Shown here: one piece after another, positions 44,631 to 53,958 of the stretch
Layout: every line of letters starts with the position of its first letter
Numbering within the stretch: the first letter of the stretch is position 1
Assembly (NCBI GenBank): GCA_021776135.1
Contig: JAJFGL010000044.1
Coordinates: forward strand, 1 to 64,000
Reading direction: 5' to 3'
DNA: 64,000 nt
Source of the DNA: Kiloniellaceae bacterium
GTDB taxonomy: Bacteria > Pseudomonadota > Alphaproteobacteria > Kiloniellales > J153
Program-made: the position numbers and the translations under genes
Notes under the pieces: model-generated
Databases searched by the model: none
Seen by the model: only the letters and a program-made list of their open reading frames with translations
What the model was told of the DNA's origin: nothing

Positions 44631-45950
44631 ATGGCTGACAAGGTGAAATCAAAGCGAATTCGTCCCTCGAGTGGCATATCGCGGCGCCGGGCCCTGGCCG
44701 GCCTGGGGGCCGCGGCCGCCGGCGGGGCGGCCTTGAGCGCCCTGCCCGGTTTCGTGCGTTACGCGCAAGCGCAATCGTCGGCGCCGATCAAGATCGGTTT
44801 CCAGGTCCACCGCACGGGCATCGGCGCCGCTTACGGGCGTTGGTACGCCCGCACGACCCAAGCGGCGACGCAAGTCATCAACGAAGCCGGCGGCATCAAC
44901 GGACGCCCGGTCGAAATCATCGCCGAAGACGATGGCACCGACCCCAAGCGCGGCGCCGAGGTGATCGAGAAGTTCGCGACCCAGCATGGCGCGGACGTGG
45001 CCTACGGCACCTTGTTCAGCCATGTGGTAATCGGGTCCGCGCCCCGCGCCGGGGAATTGAAGATTCCCTATTTCGTGGTCAGCGAAGGCCATCATGTCGC
45101 CTCCGGCATGTTGAACCGCTACACCCTGCAACCCGGCATCACGGATGTGAAAAGCCAGGTGCAATCCATGGCGCCCTGGGTAGCCTCTAATCTGGGTAAG
45201 AAGGTGACCATGATCTACCCGGACTTCGCCTTCGGCCACAATCACCGGGACTATTTCTCGGCCGCCATGGCGGCCCAGGGCGGCGAGGTCATCGGCAAGA
45301 TCGCGATTCCCCCGACCGAGTCTTCGTATTTCAAATACTTCCCCAAGATCCCGCGCGGCACCGAAGTTCTGTACCACGTCATGGTCGGCCCCGGGGTGCT
45401 GACCTTCGTCAAGGAAATGGGCGAATTCTTCGGCGCCAAGGGTCCGCGAATTTTCGGCTTCATAGACTCTCTGGAAGCGGTGAACATCGCCAGCCCCGGA
45501 CTGGAATTCCTGGAAGGCAGTTATTTCTGGGAAGGTCATCCGCGCCATGCCCAAGCGAGTTCAGGCAAGTTCGATGCCTTCTACCGCGCCAAGGTCGGCG
45601 TGGACGCGAACGGCGCCAGCCTCGACGATCCCAAGGACATCGCCACCTACTCGCACATGTTCGGCTGCTGGGAAACCCTGCACACCATCAAGCGGGGGAT
45701 GGAATCGGCCGGATACCGGGGGCCGGGGGACCGCGCCAAGCTGATCGAAGCGGTGGAAGACATTAAGGCCATGGAAGAAAGCCAGGCCCATCCCCAAGGC
45801 GCGAAAATCTTCAACGGCAAGACTCATCAGGTGTTCGGACACCAGTTCATATCGCAAGTCGGCGGCGGCAAGTTGAACGTGGTTCATAAGACCGCCATAG
45901 AGGAGGGATTTTACAAAGACGAAGTCGATTACACCAAGCAACCGCTTTAG
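44631..45950 (+). CDS. LivK-type ABC transporter substrate-binding protein (Tat signal)
   Basis: This 439-residue periplasmic binding protein has a twin-arginine signal (SRRRALAGLGAAAAGG, cleavage after about AQA near residue 47). The mature domain is a type I periplasmic fold: IKIGFQVHRTGIGAAYGRWYA, INEAGGINGRPVEIIAEDDG and FGHNHRDYFSAAM. The branched-chain amino acid receptor family also binds amides, ureas and aromatic acids. It starts at ATG after GGGAGGTTAGG and heads a six-gene operon ending in the enamidase-like gene. Export through Tat suggests folding before transport. Confidence 0.91.
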   Translation: MADKVKSKRIRPSSGISRRRALAGLGAAAAGGAALSALPGFVRYAQAQSSAPIKIGFQVHRTGIGAAYGRWYARTTQAATQVINEAGGINGRPVEIIAEDDGTDPKRGAEVIEKFATQHGADVAYGTLFSHVVIGSAPRAGELKIPYFVVSEGHHVASGMLNRYTLQPGITDVKSQVQSMAPWVASNLGKKVTMIYPDFAFGHNHRDYFSAAMAAQGGEVIGKIAIPPTESSYFKYFPKIPRGTEVLYHVMVGPGVLTFVKEMGEFFGAKGPRIFGFIDSLEAVNIASPGLEFLEGSYFWEGHPRHAQASSGKFDAFYRAKVGVDANGASLDDPKDIATYSHMFGCWETLHTIKRGMESAGYRGPGDRAKLIEAVEDIKAMEESQAHPQGAKIFNGKTHQVFGHQFISQVGGGKLNVVHKTAIEEGFYKDEVDYTKQPL

Positions 45951-45968
45951 GTAGACGGGCTTCCGGTC

Positions 45969-46850
45969 TTGGATTTTGGCCCCCACTTACTGCTCGCCTC
46001 GCTTGAAGGCGCCGTCGGCGCGGCAGTCCTGGCGCTGACCGCTCTGGGACTGTCCCTCGTGTTCGGCGTCATGCGGATCGTCAACGTCGCCCATGGCGCG
46101 TTTTTCATGCTGGGCGCCATCGTCGCGTGGTGGGTCGCGGACGCGCTGGACGCCGGTTCCGCGCTCAACTTTCTGGCCGCCTTGATTATCGCCCCCTTGG
46201 CCGCCGGCGCCGTGGCCTTGGTGGCGGAACGCACGATTCTGCGGCGCTTGAACTACAATCCCGAAAGCACCATCGTCGCCACCATCGGCCTGTTGTATGT
46301 GATCGAGCAGGTCGCCCTCATGACCTACGGCCCCGATGCCAGGCCGGTGGAAGCGCCTTGGGATTTCCGCGTTCAACTGCCTTGGTTCGGATATTCCGGT
46401 TACAAGCTCATGGTTATCGCGGCGTCCATCGCCGTCATGCTCGCGGTTTGGTGGGGACTGACCCGGACCCGGATCGGCCTGATGATGCGCGCGACCCAGT
46501 TCGACCGCGAAACCGCGCGCGCCTTCGCCATACCGGTCGATAAAGTTTACGGCGGCGTCTTCGCTTTCGGCGCCATGTTGGCGGCCCTGGGCGCGGTTCT
46601 GGTGGTGCCCATACAACAGGCGCACTACCTCATGGGCAACGATCCGCTGTTGCTGTCCTTTATCGTTGTCATCGTCGGCGGTCTGGGCAGTCTGAGGGGA
46701 ACCGTTCTCGCCGCGGTCATCATCGGGATGAGCGACGGTATAATCTCAGTCTTCTTCACGCCGACCCTAGCCAAGATCATCGCCACCCTCGTCGTCGCCA
46801 TGATACTAGTCATACGGCCGAAGGGTTTATTCGGCACCCAATCGGCATGA
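45969..46850 (+). CDS. LivH-type ABC permease
   Basis: This 293-residue inner-membrane permease has the typical GLSLVFGVMRIVNVAHGAFFMLG motif early on and the EAA-like loop TRIGLMMRATQFDRETARAF. Its C-terminal GGLGSLRGTVLAAVIIG is also characteristic. The start is TTG 45969, and the length fits the family. It follows the binding-protein gene by 18 bp and overlaps the LivM-type gene by ATGA. Confidence 0.91.
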   Translation: MDFGPHLLLASLEGAVGAAVLALTALGLSLVFGVMRIVNVAHGAFFMLGAIVAWWVADALDAGSALNFLAALIIAPLAAGAVALVAERTILRRLNYNPESTIVATIGLLYVIEQVALMTYGPDARPVEAPWDFRVQLPWFGYSGYKLMVIAASIAVMLAVWWGLTRTRIGLMMRATQFDRETARAFAIPVDKVYGGVFAFGAMLAALGAVLVVPIQQAHYLMGNDPLLLSFIVVIVGGLGSLRGTVLAAVIIGMSDGIISVFFTPTLAKIIATLVVAMILVIRPKGLFGTQSA

Positions 46851-47797
46851 GCCGGGGTTCTTTCAACAAGGCGGCGGCGCTGCATCTAAGTGCGGTCGGC
46901 GTTCTCTTCGCGCTTCATTTCATACTGCCCGACTATCATCACGGGAACCTCGCACGGATCATGGTCTTGGCGAGCTTCGCCATGGCTTACAATATTTCCT
47001 TCGGTTACACGGGTCTCTTGAGCCTGGGCCATGCCATGTTTTTCGCCGCCGGGCTCTACACGGCCGGGCTCATGGCGCAATTCGCCGGCCTGGGCGCGGC
47101 GGGGGGAATTATCTTAGGTCTTGCCGCGGGTTTTGCCTTGGCGGTCGCGGTCGGGTGCCTGGCGTTACGCACCACGGGCGTCGCTTTCATGATCGTCACG
47201 TTGATGTTCGCCCAGGCGGCGTTTCTGACTATTTTCTATTTCGGGGAATACACGCGCGGAGACGAGGGGTTTATAATCCCGAGCCTCCAGCGCCATCTGT
47301 TCGGGCTGTCCCTGGCCGAACCGGCGGTCCGCTATTTCGTGGCCCTGACTTTGTTCGCTCTCTGCGTGGCCGTTAGCTATGGGGTTGCCCGCTCGTCCCT
47401 GGGCCGGGTCTTCGCCGCCATCCGCGAGAATGAGGAACGGACCAGGATGCTTGGCTACAACGTCTTTCTCTACAAGCTGGCGGCCTTGGCCATCTCGGGC
47501 GCCATGGCCGGCGCCGCCGGCGCCGCTTACGGCTTGCTCTTCGGCTATGTCGGTTCGACCTTCGCCTCGATCCAGTATTCCATATTTCCGCTTCTTTGGG
47601 TTTTGATGGGCGGCGCCGCCACGGTCCTGGGGCCGTTTGCCGGCACCTTGCTGATGTTTTACCTGGTGGATATCAGCAGCGCCTTCACCACCGCCAACAT
47701 GTTGATCGTCGGCCTGGCGCTGATCGGGCTGATCCTATTCTTTCCCAAGGGAATTCTTGGGACCCTTCGCGAACGGGTAGCGCCATGGCTGCCGTGA
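46847..47797 (+). CDS. LivM-type ABC permease
   Basis: This 316-residue permease begins at ATG overlapping the LivH-type stop. It shows ISFGYTGLLSLGHAMFFAAG, the EAA loop GRVFAAIRENEERTRMLGYN and the C-terminal LLWVLMGGAATVLGPFAGT of the LivM family. It forms the channel with the LivH-type protein. Its end overlaps the LivG-type gene by 13 bp. Confidence 0.91.
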   Translation: MSRGSFNKAAALHLSAVGVLFALHFILPDYHHGNLARIMVLASFAMAYNISFGYTGLLSLGHAMFFAAGLYTAGLMAQFAGLGAAGGIILGLAAGFALAVAVGCLALRTTGVAFMIVTLMFAQAAFLTIFYFGEYTRGDEGFIIPSLQRHLFGLSLAEPAVRYFVALTLFALCVAVSYGVARSSLGRVFAAIRENEERTRMLGYNVFLYKLAALAISGAMAGAAGAAYGLLFGYVGSTFASIQYSIFPLLWVLMGGAATVLGPFAGTLLMFYLVDISSAFTTANMLIVGLALIGLILFFPKGILGTLRERVAPWLP

Positions 47798-48519
47798 CAC
47801 TGTTGTCCACTGAGAATCTATCGAAAAGCTTCGGCGGCCTGCGGGCCGTGGACGGGGTGAACTTCGCGTTTCCGGCGGGTGAGATTCGGGCGCTGATCGG
47901 TCCCAACGGCGCCGGCAAAACAACCTTCGTCAATCTTCTATCGGGGCGACTTCCACCGAGCGCCGGGCGGGTCTTCTTCAACGGCGAGGATGTCACGCGG
48001 CTGCCCGCCTACGCCCGGGTCAACCGCGGCATCGCTTACACCTTCCAGATCACCAGCATTTTCGCCGCCATGACGGTCTTGGATAATGTCGGGCTATCCG
48101 CCCAGCGGCGGCTGTCGAAAGGGTCCTTCGGCCCGGACCCGGATACGCTGGAACACGCGGCCTTAAGCGCCCTTGAGCGGGTTGGGCTAAGCAAGCGGCG
48201 GAACGATATCGCGGGCAACCTGAGTTACGGGCATCAGCGGCTGCTGGAAGTCGCCATGGGATTGGGTCTGGAGCCTAAACTTCTGATCCTCGACGAACCC
48301 ACCCAGGGCCTTGCCGACGAAGAGATCGCGGCCTTCGTTTCCCTGGTGCGCGACATCGCGCGCGAGGCCTCGGTCCTGCTGATCGAACACAACATGGACG
48401 TGGTCATGGAGCTGGCCGAGACCATCACGGTGCTGGATCGCGGCTGCATACTGGCGCAAGGCACGCCGGAGGAAATCCGCCGCGACGAGGCGGTCAAACG
48501 CGCCTATCTGGGTACATGA
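47785..48519 (+). CDS. LivG-type ABC ATP-binding protein
   Basis: This 244-residue ATPase has Walker A GPNGAGKTTFVNLLSG, the signature NLSYGHQRLLEVAMGL and Walker B LLILDEPTQGLAD. The LSYGxQR signature is the LivG form. ATG 47785 is used because an upstream extension of the frame belongs to LivM coding DNA. It overlaps both neighbours in the operon. Confidence 0.92.
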   Translation: MAAVTLLSTENLSKSFGGLRAVDGVNFAFPAGEIRALIGPNGAGKTTFVNLLSGRLPPSAGRVFFNGEDVTRLPAYARVNRGIAYTFQITSIFAAMTVLDNVGLSAQRRLSKGSFGPDPDTLEHAALSALERVGLSKRRNDIAGNLSYGHQRLLEVAMGLGLEPKLLILDEPTQGLADEEIAAFVSLVRDIAREASVLLIEHNMDVVMELAETITVLDRGCILAQGTPEEIRRDEAVKRAYLGT

Positions 48520-49220
48520 TGCTGAAGGTCGAAAACATAAACTGCTTTTACGGCCGCACCCAGGTGTTGCGGGATTTCTCTCTTTTCGCCGAGGCCGGCC
48601 AGGTTCTCTGTGTCATGGGGCGTAACGGCGCCGGCAAGACCACGGCGCTGAAATCCATCATGGGCCTGGTCCGGCCGCGCGGCGGGCGGGTGACCATCGG
48701 CGGCACCGATATCGCCCCGCTTCAGGCCGAGGAAGCGCCCCGGCATGGGATCGGTTACGTTCCCCAGGGGCGGCGGCTTTTCTCCGAGCTAAGCGTGGCG
48801 GACAATATCGAGATCGGCCTCATGGCGCGGGGATCGGGCAGGCAAGTTCGCGAAAGCGTCCTGGATTTTTTTCCGGTACTGAGGGAGCGGCTCTCTCAAC
48901 GAGCCGGCACTTTATCCGGCGGTGAGCAGCAAATGCTGGCCATAGCGCGGGCCCTGTGCTTGGAGCCCTCGGTCCTGCTGCTGGATGAGCCGACCGAAGG
49001 GCTCATGCCGGCCATGATCGCGCGCATACGCGACGTAGTGCTAGTCTTGAAAAACCGGGGCGTCGCCGTGATCCTGGTCGAGCAGCGCGTGGAGGCGGTC
49101 CTGCAGATCGCCGACCGGGTTCTGTTCGTGGAAAACGGCCGTAGCCGCGAGACGCTCAAGGCCGATGAATTGCGTAAGTCGCCGGAAATGCTTGCCCGTT
49201 ACCTGGGCGTTGGCGCCTGA
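48516..49220 (+). CDS. LivF-type ABC ATP-binding protein
   Basis: This 234-residue ATPase has Walker A GRNGAGKTTALKSIMG, YVPQGRRLFSELSVADNI (LivF-specific), signature LSGGEQQMLAIARAL and Walker B LLLDEPTEGLMP. It pairs with the LivG-type protein. The four-base overlap upstream and a 30-bp gap to the enamidase-like gene keep all six in one transcription unit. Confidence 0.92.
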   Translation: MMLKVENINCFYGRTQVLRDFSLFAEAGQVLCVMGRNGAGKTTALKSIMGLVRPRGGRVTIGGTDIAPLQAEEAPRHGIGYVPQGRRLFSELSVADNIEIGLMARGSGRQVRESVLDFFPVLRERLSQRAGTLSGGEQQMLAIARALCLEPSVLLLDEPTEGLMPAMIARIRDVVLVLKNRGVAVILVEQRVEAVLQIADRVLFVENGRSRETLKADELRKSPEMLARYLGVGA

Positions 49221-49250
49221 CGGATTAACGAAAAACCGAGGAGGTTTCTT

Positions 49251-50423
49251 GTGGAATCGACGCACAAACTGGTCATAAAGAATATCGGCTTGATCCTATC
49301 CGGGGCGCTGGAACAGCCGATCCTCGATGGCGATACCCTGGTGGCCATCGGCGGCAAGATCGCCGGGATCGGTTACGCCAAGGATCTCGATACCGGCAAC
49401 CCGGATACCCTGATCGACGCCAAGGGGGCCGCCCTGTCGCCGGGCCTGATCGACAGCCATGTCCATCCCGTGATCGGCGATTACACGCCGCGCCAACAGC
49501 AGATAGGCTGGATCGATTCCTGCCTTCACGGCGGCGTCACCACCATGATCTCGGCGGGCGAGGTGCATCTTCCGGGACGGCCGAAAGACATCGTCGGATT
49601 GAAGGCCATGGCCATCGCCTCCCAGCGCTGGTACGAGAATTTCCGTCCCTCCGGGGTCAAGGTTCACGCCGGCGCGCCGGTTATCGAGGAGGGCATGGAG
49701 GAACAGGACTTCAAGGACCTGGCCGAGGCGGGGGTGACCTTGCTGGGCGAGGTCGGACTCGGTTCGGTCAAGGCCGGCGATAAGGCCAAGCGCATGGTCG
49801 CCTGGGCACGCAAGTACGGCATCCAGTCCACCATTCATACCGGCGGGCCGTCGATTCCCGGCTCCGGCCTAATCGACAAGGATGTGGTGCTTGAGGCGGA
49901 CGCCGACATCATCGGCCACATTAACGGCGGCCACACCGCCCTGCCCGACGATCAGATCGTGTGCCTGTGCGAAAGCTGCAAGCGCGGTATCGAAATCGTC
50001 CACAACGGCAACGAGCGCGCGGCCCTGCTGGCCATGCGCACGGCCTTCGAATTGGATCAATCGGAGCGGGTAATCCTGGGCACCGACGCGCCCGCCGGGT
50101 CGGGCGTGCAGCCGCTCGGCATCCTGCGCATGATCGCCATGTTGTCGTCCCTCGGCGATATTCCGGCGGAGATCGCCTTTTGCTTCGCCACCGGCAATAC
50201 CGCGCGTATGCGTGGGCTAGATTGCGGCTTGATAGAGGCCGGAAAATCCGCCGACTTTATCCTTATCGATACCGCCCAGCACGCGCCGGGAAAGGACATG
50301 TTGGACTCGATCCATCAAGGCAACCTGCCCGGTGTAGGCATGACCGTGATCGACGGCGTCATCCGCTCCGCGCGCTCACGCAATACGCCACCCGCGACAA
50401 GGCTGCCGGAGCAGATTATTTAG
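49251..50423 (+). CDS. Enamidase-like amidohydrolase
   Basis: This 390-residue metal-dependent amidohydrolase closely resembles enamidase of Eubacterium barkeri, which opens 1,4,5,6-tetrahydro-6-oxonicotinate to 2-formylglutarate. Metal ligands are in LIDSHVHPVIGDY, STIHTGGPSIPGSG, DIIGHINGGHTALP and LGTDAPAGSGVQPLGILR. The C-terminal SRNTPPATRLPEQI matches the enamidase C-terminus I recall. It starts at GTG with AGGAGG seven bases upstream. It closes the liv-type operon and meets the convergent hydroxylase operon tail to tail (stops overlap by four bases). Confidence 0.85.
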   Translation: MESTHKLVIKNIGLILSGALEQPILDGDTLVAIGGKIAGIGYAKDLDTGNPDTLIDAKGAALSPGLIDSHVHPVIGDYTPRQQQIGWIDSCLHGGVTTMISAGEVHLPGRPKDIVGLKAMAIASQRWYENFRPSGVKVHAGAPVIEEGMEEQDFKDLAEAGVTLLGEVGLGSVKAGDKAKRMVAWARKYGIQSTIHTGGPSIPGSGLIDKDVVLEADADIIGHINGGHTALPDDQIVCLCESCKRGIEIVHNGNERAALLAMRTAFELDQSERVILGTDAPAGSGVQPLGILRMIAMLSSLGDIPAEIAFCFATGNTARMRGLDCGLIEAGKSADFILIDTAQHAPGKDMLDSIHQGNLPGVGMTVIDGVIRSARSRNTPPATRLPEQII

Positions 50424-51007
50424 CGCAGACCGTCCTTGCCTTCGGCCTCTTCGGCTTTGAGGCCGCCGACACGGGGCAAGGGGCGGCCCGAATCCGTGAC
50501 GCAAATCGCCACCATGATCTCCTTGGCGCGCGGCGCGTCGTTGATACGCACCTCCATGCCGTCGAAGTGCGAGCGCACATAGGCCGCGTCTTTGTGACCC
50601 AGGGGCACGTCGAGGGGCTGACCCATGGAACCCATTTTCTTCGACGAGGGCACCAGGGCGGCGCCTTTCTCCACCGCCGCGCGCAAGGGCTTACCCAGGC
50701 GCGGGTGCAAGATCGCGGCCGCGTGTTCCAGTTCGCCGTCCTCGCCGACCATGGCCGCCTTGCCGTAACTCTCAGCTTGATGGGGCTCGATCCCAAGTGC
50801 CTCGACGCAGCGCCGCCCCAGCACGCCGCCAAGCTCCTCGCCCATGGCCATGAGATCCTCCAGGTCTTCCTGGTAGCGGCCCGCGAAAGGATTCTCGATT
50901 ACCGCGACGGCCGCCGCCCGGCGTGTGGGCGGCGAGATATCCTTGCCGATTTCCTTGTGGGTTTCTTCCACAAGGGTAACGATCTTGCGGATTTTCATGC
51001 GCGTCAT
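50420..51007 (-). CDS. Amino acid synthesis family protein (DUF1185), copy 1
   Basis: This 195-residue protein belongs to PF06684 (DUF1185), whose first structure (BB2672) showed a variant chorismate-mutase-like fold. Conserved blocks are AVIENPFAGRYQEDL, SYGKAAMVGEDGELEHAAA, AAYVRSHFDGMEVRINDAPR and EIMVAI. It has no signal peptide. The ATG overlaps the stop of the second DUF1185 gene by four bases. It is the last gene of the six-gene operon. The biochemical function of the family is unknown. Confidence 0.85.
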   Translation of the reverse strand: MTRMKIRKIVTLVEETHKEIGKDISPPTRRAAAVAVIENPFAGRYQEDLEDLMAMGEELGGVLGRRCVEALGIEPHQAESYGKAAMVGEDGELEHAAAILHPRLGKPLRAAVEKGAALVPSSKKMGSMGQPLDVPLGHKDAAYVRSHFDGMEVRINDAPRAKEIMVAICVTDSGRPLPRVGGLKAEEAEGKDGLR

Positions 51008-51588
51008 CTCAATCCGTCCTCTCCTTTTATTTCGCTCGCCTTCAATCCGCCGGCGCGGGCGTGTATGCGCGCACCCGTGGTCATGACCAGGGCGACCAGC
51101 ATTTCATTTTTTCGCGGCGCGTCGTTGATGCCGACCTCGATCGCATCGAAGTGCGAGCGGACATAGGAGGCGTTGGCATGGGTCACGGGAATGTCGAGGC
51201 GGGTTCCGGGCCCGCCGAGCTTTTTCGTTGAGGCGACAATGGCCTTGGAGTTCGGGATCAGTTCGCGCATGGAATACCCGCCCGGCGCGTGCCAGAGGGC
51301 GGCGTGTTCCAGCTCGCCCGCCTCCCCCACTATGGCGCCCTTGCCGTAACCCTCGACAAACGAAGCATCGCCGCCGAGGGCATCGATCAAGTCTTGGGCA
51401 ATCTTGAGGCCGAGAGGTTTTAGATCGTCGATAAACCCAACGATATCCTCGACATAGTGCCCGGCGAAGGGATTTTCGATCACGGTGCAAATGGCGCCGC
51501 GCCGCAAGGGAACGAAGGCCACGGGACCGCCCTCGTGGAAAATCTCGTCCAAGACTATAACGGATTTTCTGATCTTTACTTCAGGCAT
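51004..51588 (-). CDS. Amino acid synthesis family protein (DUF1185), copy 2
   Basis: This 194-residue paralogue of the neighbouring DUF1185 protein shares VIENPFAGHYVEDI, GYGKGAIVGEAGELEHAA and ASYVRSHFDAIEVGINDAPR. I choose ATG 51588 (MPEVKIRKSV), which overlaps the UPF0280 stop by eight bases and gives a length almost equal to the paralogue; the frame is open to 51654. Tandem paralogues of equal size with coupled translation suggest a hetero-oligomer. Confidence 0.85.
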   Translation of the reverse strand: MPEVKIRKSVIVLDEIFHEGGPVAFVPLRRGAICTVIENPFAGHYVEDIVGFIDDLKPLGLKIAQDLIDALGGDASFVEGYGKGAIVGEAGELEHAALWHAPGGYSMRELIPNSKAIVASTKKLGGPGTRLDIPVTHANASYVRSHFDAIEVGINDAPRKNEMLVALVMTTGARIHARAGGLKASEIKGEDGLR

Positions 51589-52438
51589 GAACCAGGCTCT
51601 TCGTTGCTGTTCGCTCAAGGCTTCGGCTTTGACCTTGTACGTATAACGACGCATCCACGATCAGGCCATGGCGGTGCATGACTTGCGCCACCTTTAGCCC
51701 CCGTTCGAGCGCCGCCGCTTTCTCACCGTCGTTAAGGACACCCACCTCGACGGTCACCAGCCTATCGCCCAGATCGCTATCGGGCGCAAGCTCCCGCGCG
51801 GGCTGTCTGCGAACCGGGGCTGGACCGGGAAGGGTCACCGCATTGGCGATCAAGGTCGCCGCCGCGTCCGCCGCCGCCGCGCTGAGCGCCAGCACGCTGA
51901 CCGCATCGGCGATGCCGAGGGAATGACTGCGCCCCCGCCAACCGCTGGTCGCGATCCCGCGCACCTTATCCGCGCTTGAAATCTCGATCTTCGCCATGTG
52001 CGGGGCGCCGGCGGCGAAGGTCTCGCCCGGCGCCAGATACAAGGCAATATCGCCGCCGTTATTCACATAGGCCCGGCGCAGGTTCCGGCCCCGACAAAGG
52101 GCCGCCAAAACATGATCGGCGACGGCGCCCGCGACCGCCGCCATGGGGGTCACGAAATCCCCGTCGTGAGGGGAAACCGCGCGCAGCATCCGGCCGGCCA
52201 CCGCGCCGGCAGGTGCGCTTTTTATCTTATAGAGCGGCGTTCTAAGTAGCGGCAATTCCGAAACCAGGTCTTCCAGGACCGGCCGGAAGGCGTCTTGCGC
52301 CTGATCGTAGGCCGCCGTGACTTCCGCGGCATCCCCGACTGCTTCGACGATCAAATCGATGGGCCCATGCTGCAGGTGAAGCCGGCGCCCGTCCGGGAGC
52401 CAAGCCGCTTGCGGGCCGGAGCCGCGAAAAACACTCAT
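51581..52438 (-). CDS. UPF0280 (ApbE-fold-like) family protein
   Basis: This 285-residue protein is of the UPF0280 family. It shows the ApbE-like elements RRAYVNNGGDIALYL (near residue 125), IATSGWRGRSHSLGIADAVSV (about 165-185) and ADAAATLIANAVTLPG, which in ApbE bind FAD and Mg during flavin transfer. No lipoprotein signal is present, so it is cytosolic. The start overlaps the 6-hydroxynicotinate-reductase-like gene by four bases. A flavin-related role in maturing neighbouring enzymes is an inference from fold and position. Confidence 0.82.
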   Translation of the reverse strand: MSVFRGSGPQAAWLPDGRRLHLQHGPIDLIVEAVGDAAEVTAAYDQAQDAFRPVLEDLVSELPLLRTPLYKIKSAPAGAVAGRMLRAVSPHDGDFVTPMAAVAGAVADHVLAALCRGRNLRRAYVNNGGDIALYLAPGETFAAGAPHMAKIEISSADKVRGIATSGWRGRSHSLGIADAVSVLALSAAAADAAATLIANAVTLPGPAPVRRQPARELAPDSDLGDRLVTVEVGVLNDGEKAAALERGLKVAQVMHRHGLIVDASLYVQGQSRSLERTATKSLVHA

Positions 52439-53958
52439 GTATCGTCCTCCGGGCCGGACCAGCCGTAGTTTCCGGGCCGGGTCGGCCAGGGGCTATCGCG
52501 GTTTTGGCGAACCTGCACTTGCCCCCTCAGAACATGATCGTTCTGCGGCCCGGTCACGCCCTTGGCCGCTTCCTCCAAGGTCACCACATGATCCATGTGG
52601 CCGCCAAGGGCTTTGTAGTCCGCGCGCCGCATGGTGAATTCTATGGGGGCGACCAGGGCGGGGGTCGGCACGTAGCCGAAGGCGTTCTCCGGCATGAGAG
52701 TCACATCGGCCATGACGGTGATCCCGCCGCCCGGCCAGACATAGGCCGGCGCCCCGCCGCAGGTGATGTGGATGAGCGCCTGTTTCACCGAACGGGTCAG
52801 CTTGACCGGATTTTCGGTCACCCCGGCGCGCAAGGAGCCCCCCGCGCCGCCCATGAAGAGAACCGAACAAAGCGCCGGCTCGCAATTCTCCTCGATCCGC
52901 GCGATCGACGGCAGCAGGCGGTCCGGCATGGCCATTTTTTGGGGGTTCAGCCCCGCGTCCAACTCAAAATACGCGAACTGTTCCCCGGTGGTCGAGACCA
53001 TGAGCAGGGAGAGGCCGGGGCGCGCGGTCTTGGCATCGAAATTTTCCAGGATCGACAAGGGATCGTCTATGTCGGTGCCGCCCCAGCCGGTCCCCGGCTC
53101 CGCGACCTGAAAATAGCGGCCCGGCGTGGACCGCCGCCCCTTGACCCTGATGCCGCTTGCCGGCCAGCCAATGACCTTTCCGGCCTGATGTTCCGACACC
53201 ACCCCGGTAATGTGATCGTCAACCACAACCACCTCGTCGACCAGGCCCCGCCATTGTGAGGCGAACATGCCGATGGTCGCCGAGCCGCAGCCGACCCGCA
53301 TGCGTTGTTCCTCGACATCGTTGATGACCGGCGCCTTGCCGGCCTCGACAACGACCGTCGAGCCTTCGTCGACGGTTAGGGTAACCGGCTTCCGGTTGCA
53401 CAGGTCCATGAGCGTCTTGCAGGTGACGCGGCCTTCCTTCTTGCCGCCGCCGGTCAGGTGATGCACGCCGCCGATCGACAGCATCTGGGAGCCGTATTCG
53501 CCGGTCGTCACATGACCGACAGGCTCGCCCTCCACGCGGACCAGGTTCCGCTCCGGCCCCAGGTGCCGGTCGGTATCGATTTTCACCTTGGCGCCGCAGT
53601 AGCTGAAAATTCCCTCGGTCACCACGGTGATCATGTCGATGCCCTCGACCTCGCAGGAGACGATGAAGGGCGCCGGTTTGTAGTCCGGATAGGTCGTGCC
53701 GGCGCCGATGGCGGTGACGAAGGCCGTGCCCGGTGTGACCAGTTCCCCATCCCATTCCCGGCCCGTGTCAAGAAACGGCACCAGCTTGCCGCCGCCTTCC
53801 TGGCGCCGTTCGATGAGGACCAGGGGATCGACTCGAATAAGCTGCCCGTCTTCGTTGGCGTAGCGGTCGCAGGCGCCCGCGCGCCCCGGCGCGATGTAGC
53901 ACATCACCGGACAGGCGTCGCAGCGGATCTTATCGGGCTTGGGCTTTTCCTCGCTCAT
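52435..53958 (-). CDS. 6-hydroxynicotinate reductase-like iron-sulfur protein
   Basis: This 507-residue protein matches the 6-hydroxynicotinate reductase family of anaerobic nicotinate breakdown, in which ferredoxin-derived electrons reduce the pyridone ring. An N-terminal Cys-rich motif IRCDACPVMCYIAPGRAGAC (about 11-30) is a likely Fe-S site. Other blocks are TYPDYKPAPFIVSCEVEGID, EGIFSYCGAKVKIDTDRHLG and GGTDIDDPLSI. Both ends overlap neighbouring genes by four bases. The real electron donor and ring substrate in this organism are unknown. Confidence 0.83.
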   Translation of the reverse strand: MSEEKPKPDKIRCDACPVMCYIAPGRAGACDRYANEDGQLIRVDPLVLIERRQEGGGKLVPFLDTGREWDGELVTPGTAFVTAIGAGTTYPDYKPAPFIVSCEVEGIDMITVVTEGIFSYCGAKVKIDTDRHLGPERNLVRVEGEPVGHVTTGEYGSQMLSIGGVHHLTGGGKKEGRVTCKTLMDLCNRKPVTLTVDEGSTVVVEAGKAPVINDVEEQRMRVGCGSATIGMFASQWRGLVDEVVVVDDHITGVVSEHQAGKVIGWPASGIRVKGRRSTPGRYFQVAEPGTGWGGTDIDDPLSILENFDAKTARPGLSLLMVSTTGEQFAYFELDAGLNPQKMAMPDRLLPSIARIEENCEPALCSVLFMGGAGGSLRAGVTENPVKLTRSVKQALIHITCGGAPAYVWPGGGITVMADVTLMPENAFGYVPTPALVAPIEFTMRRADYKALGGHMDHVVTLEEAAKGVTGPQNDHVLRGQVQVRQNRDSPWPTRPGNYGWSGPEDDT

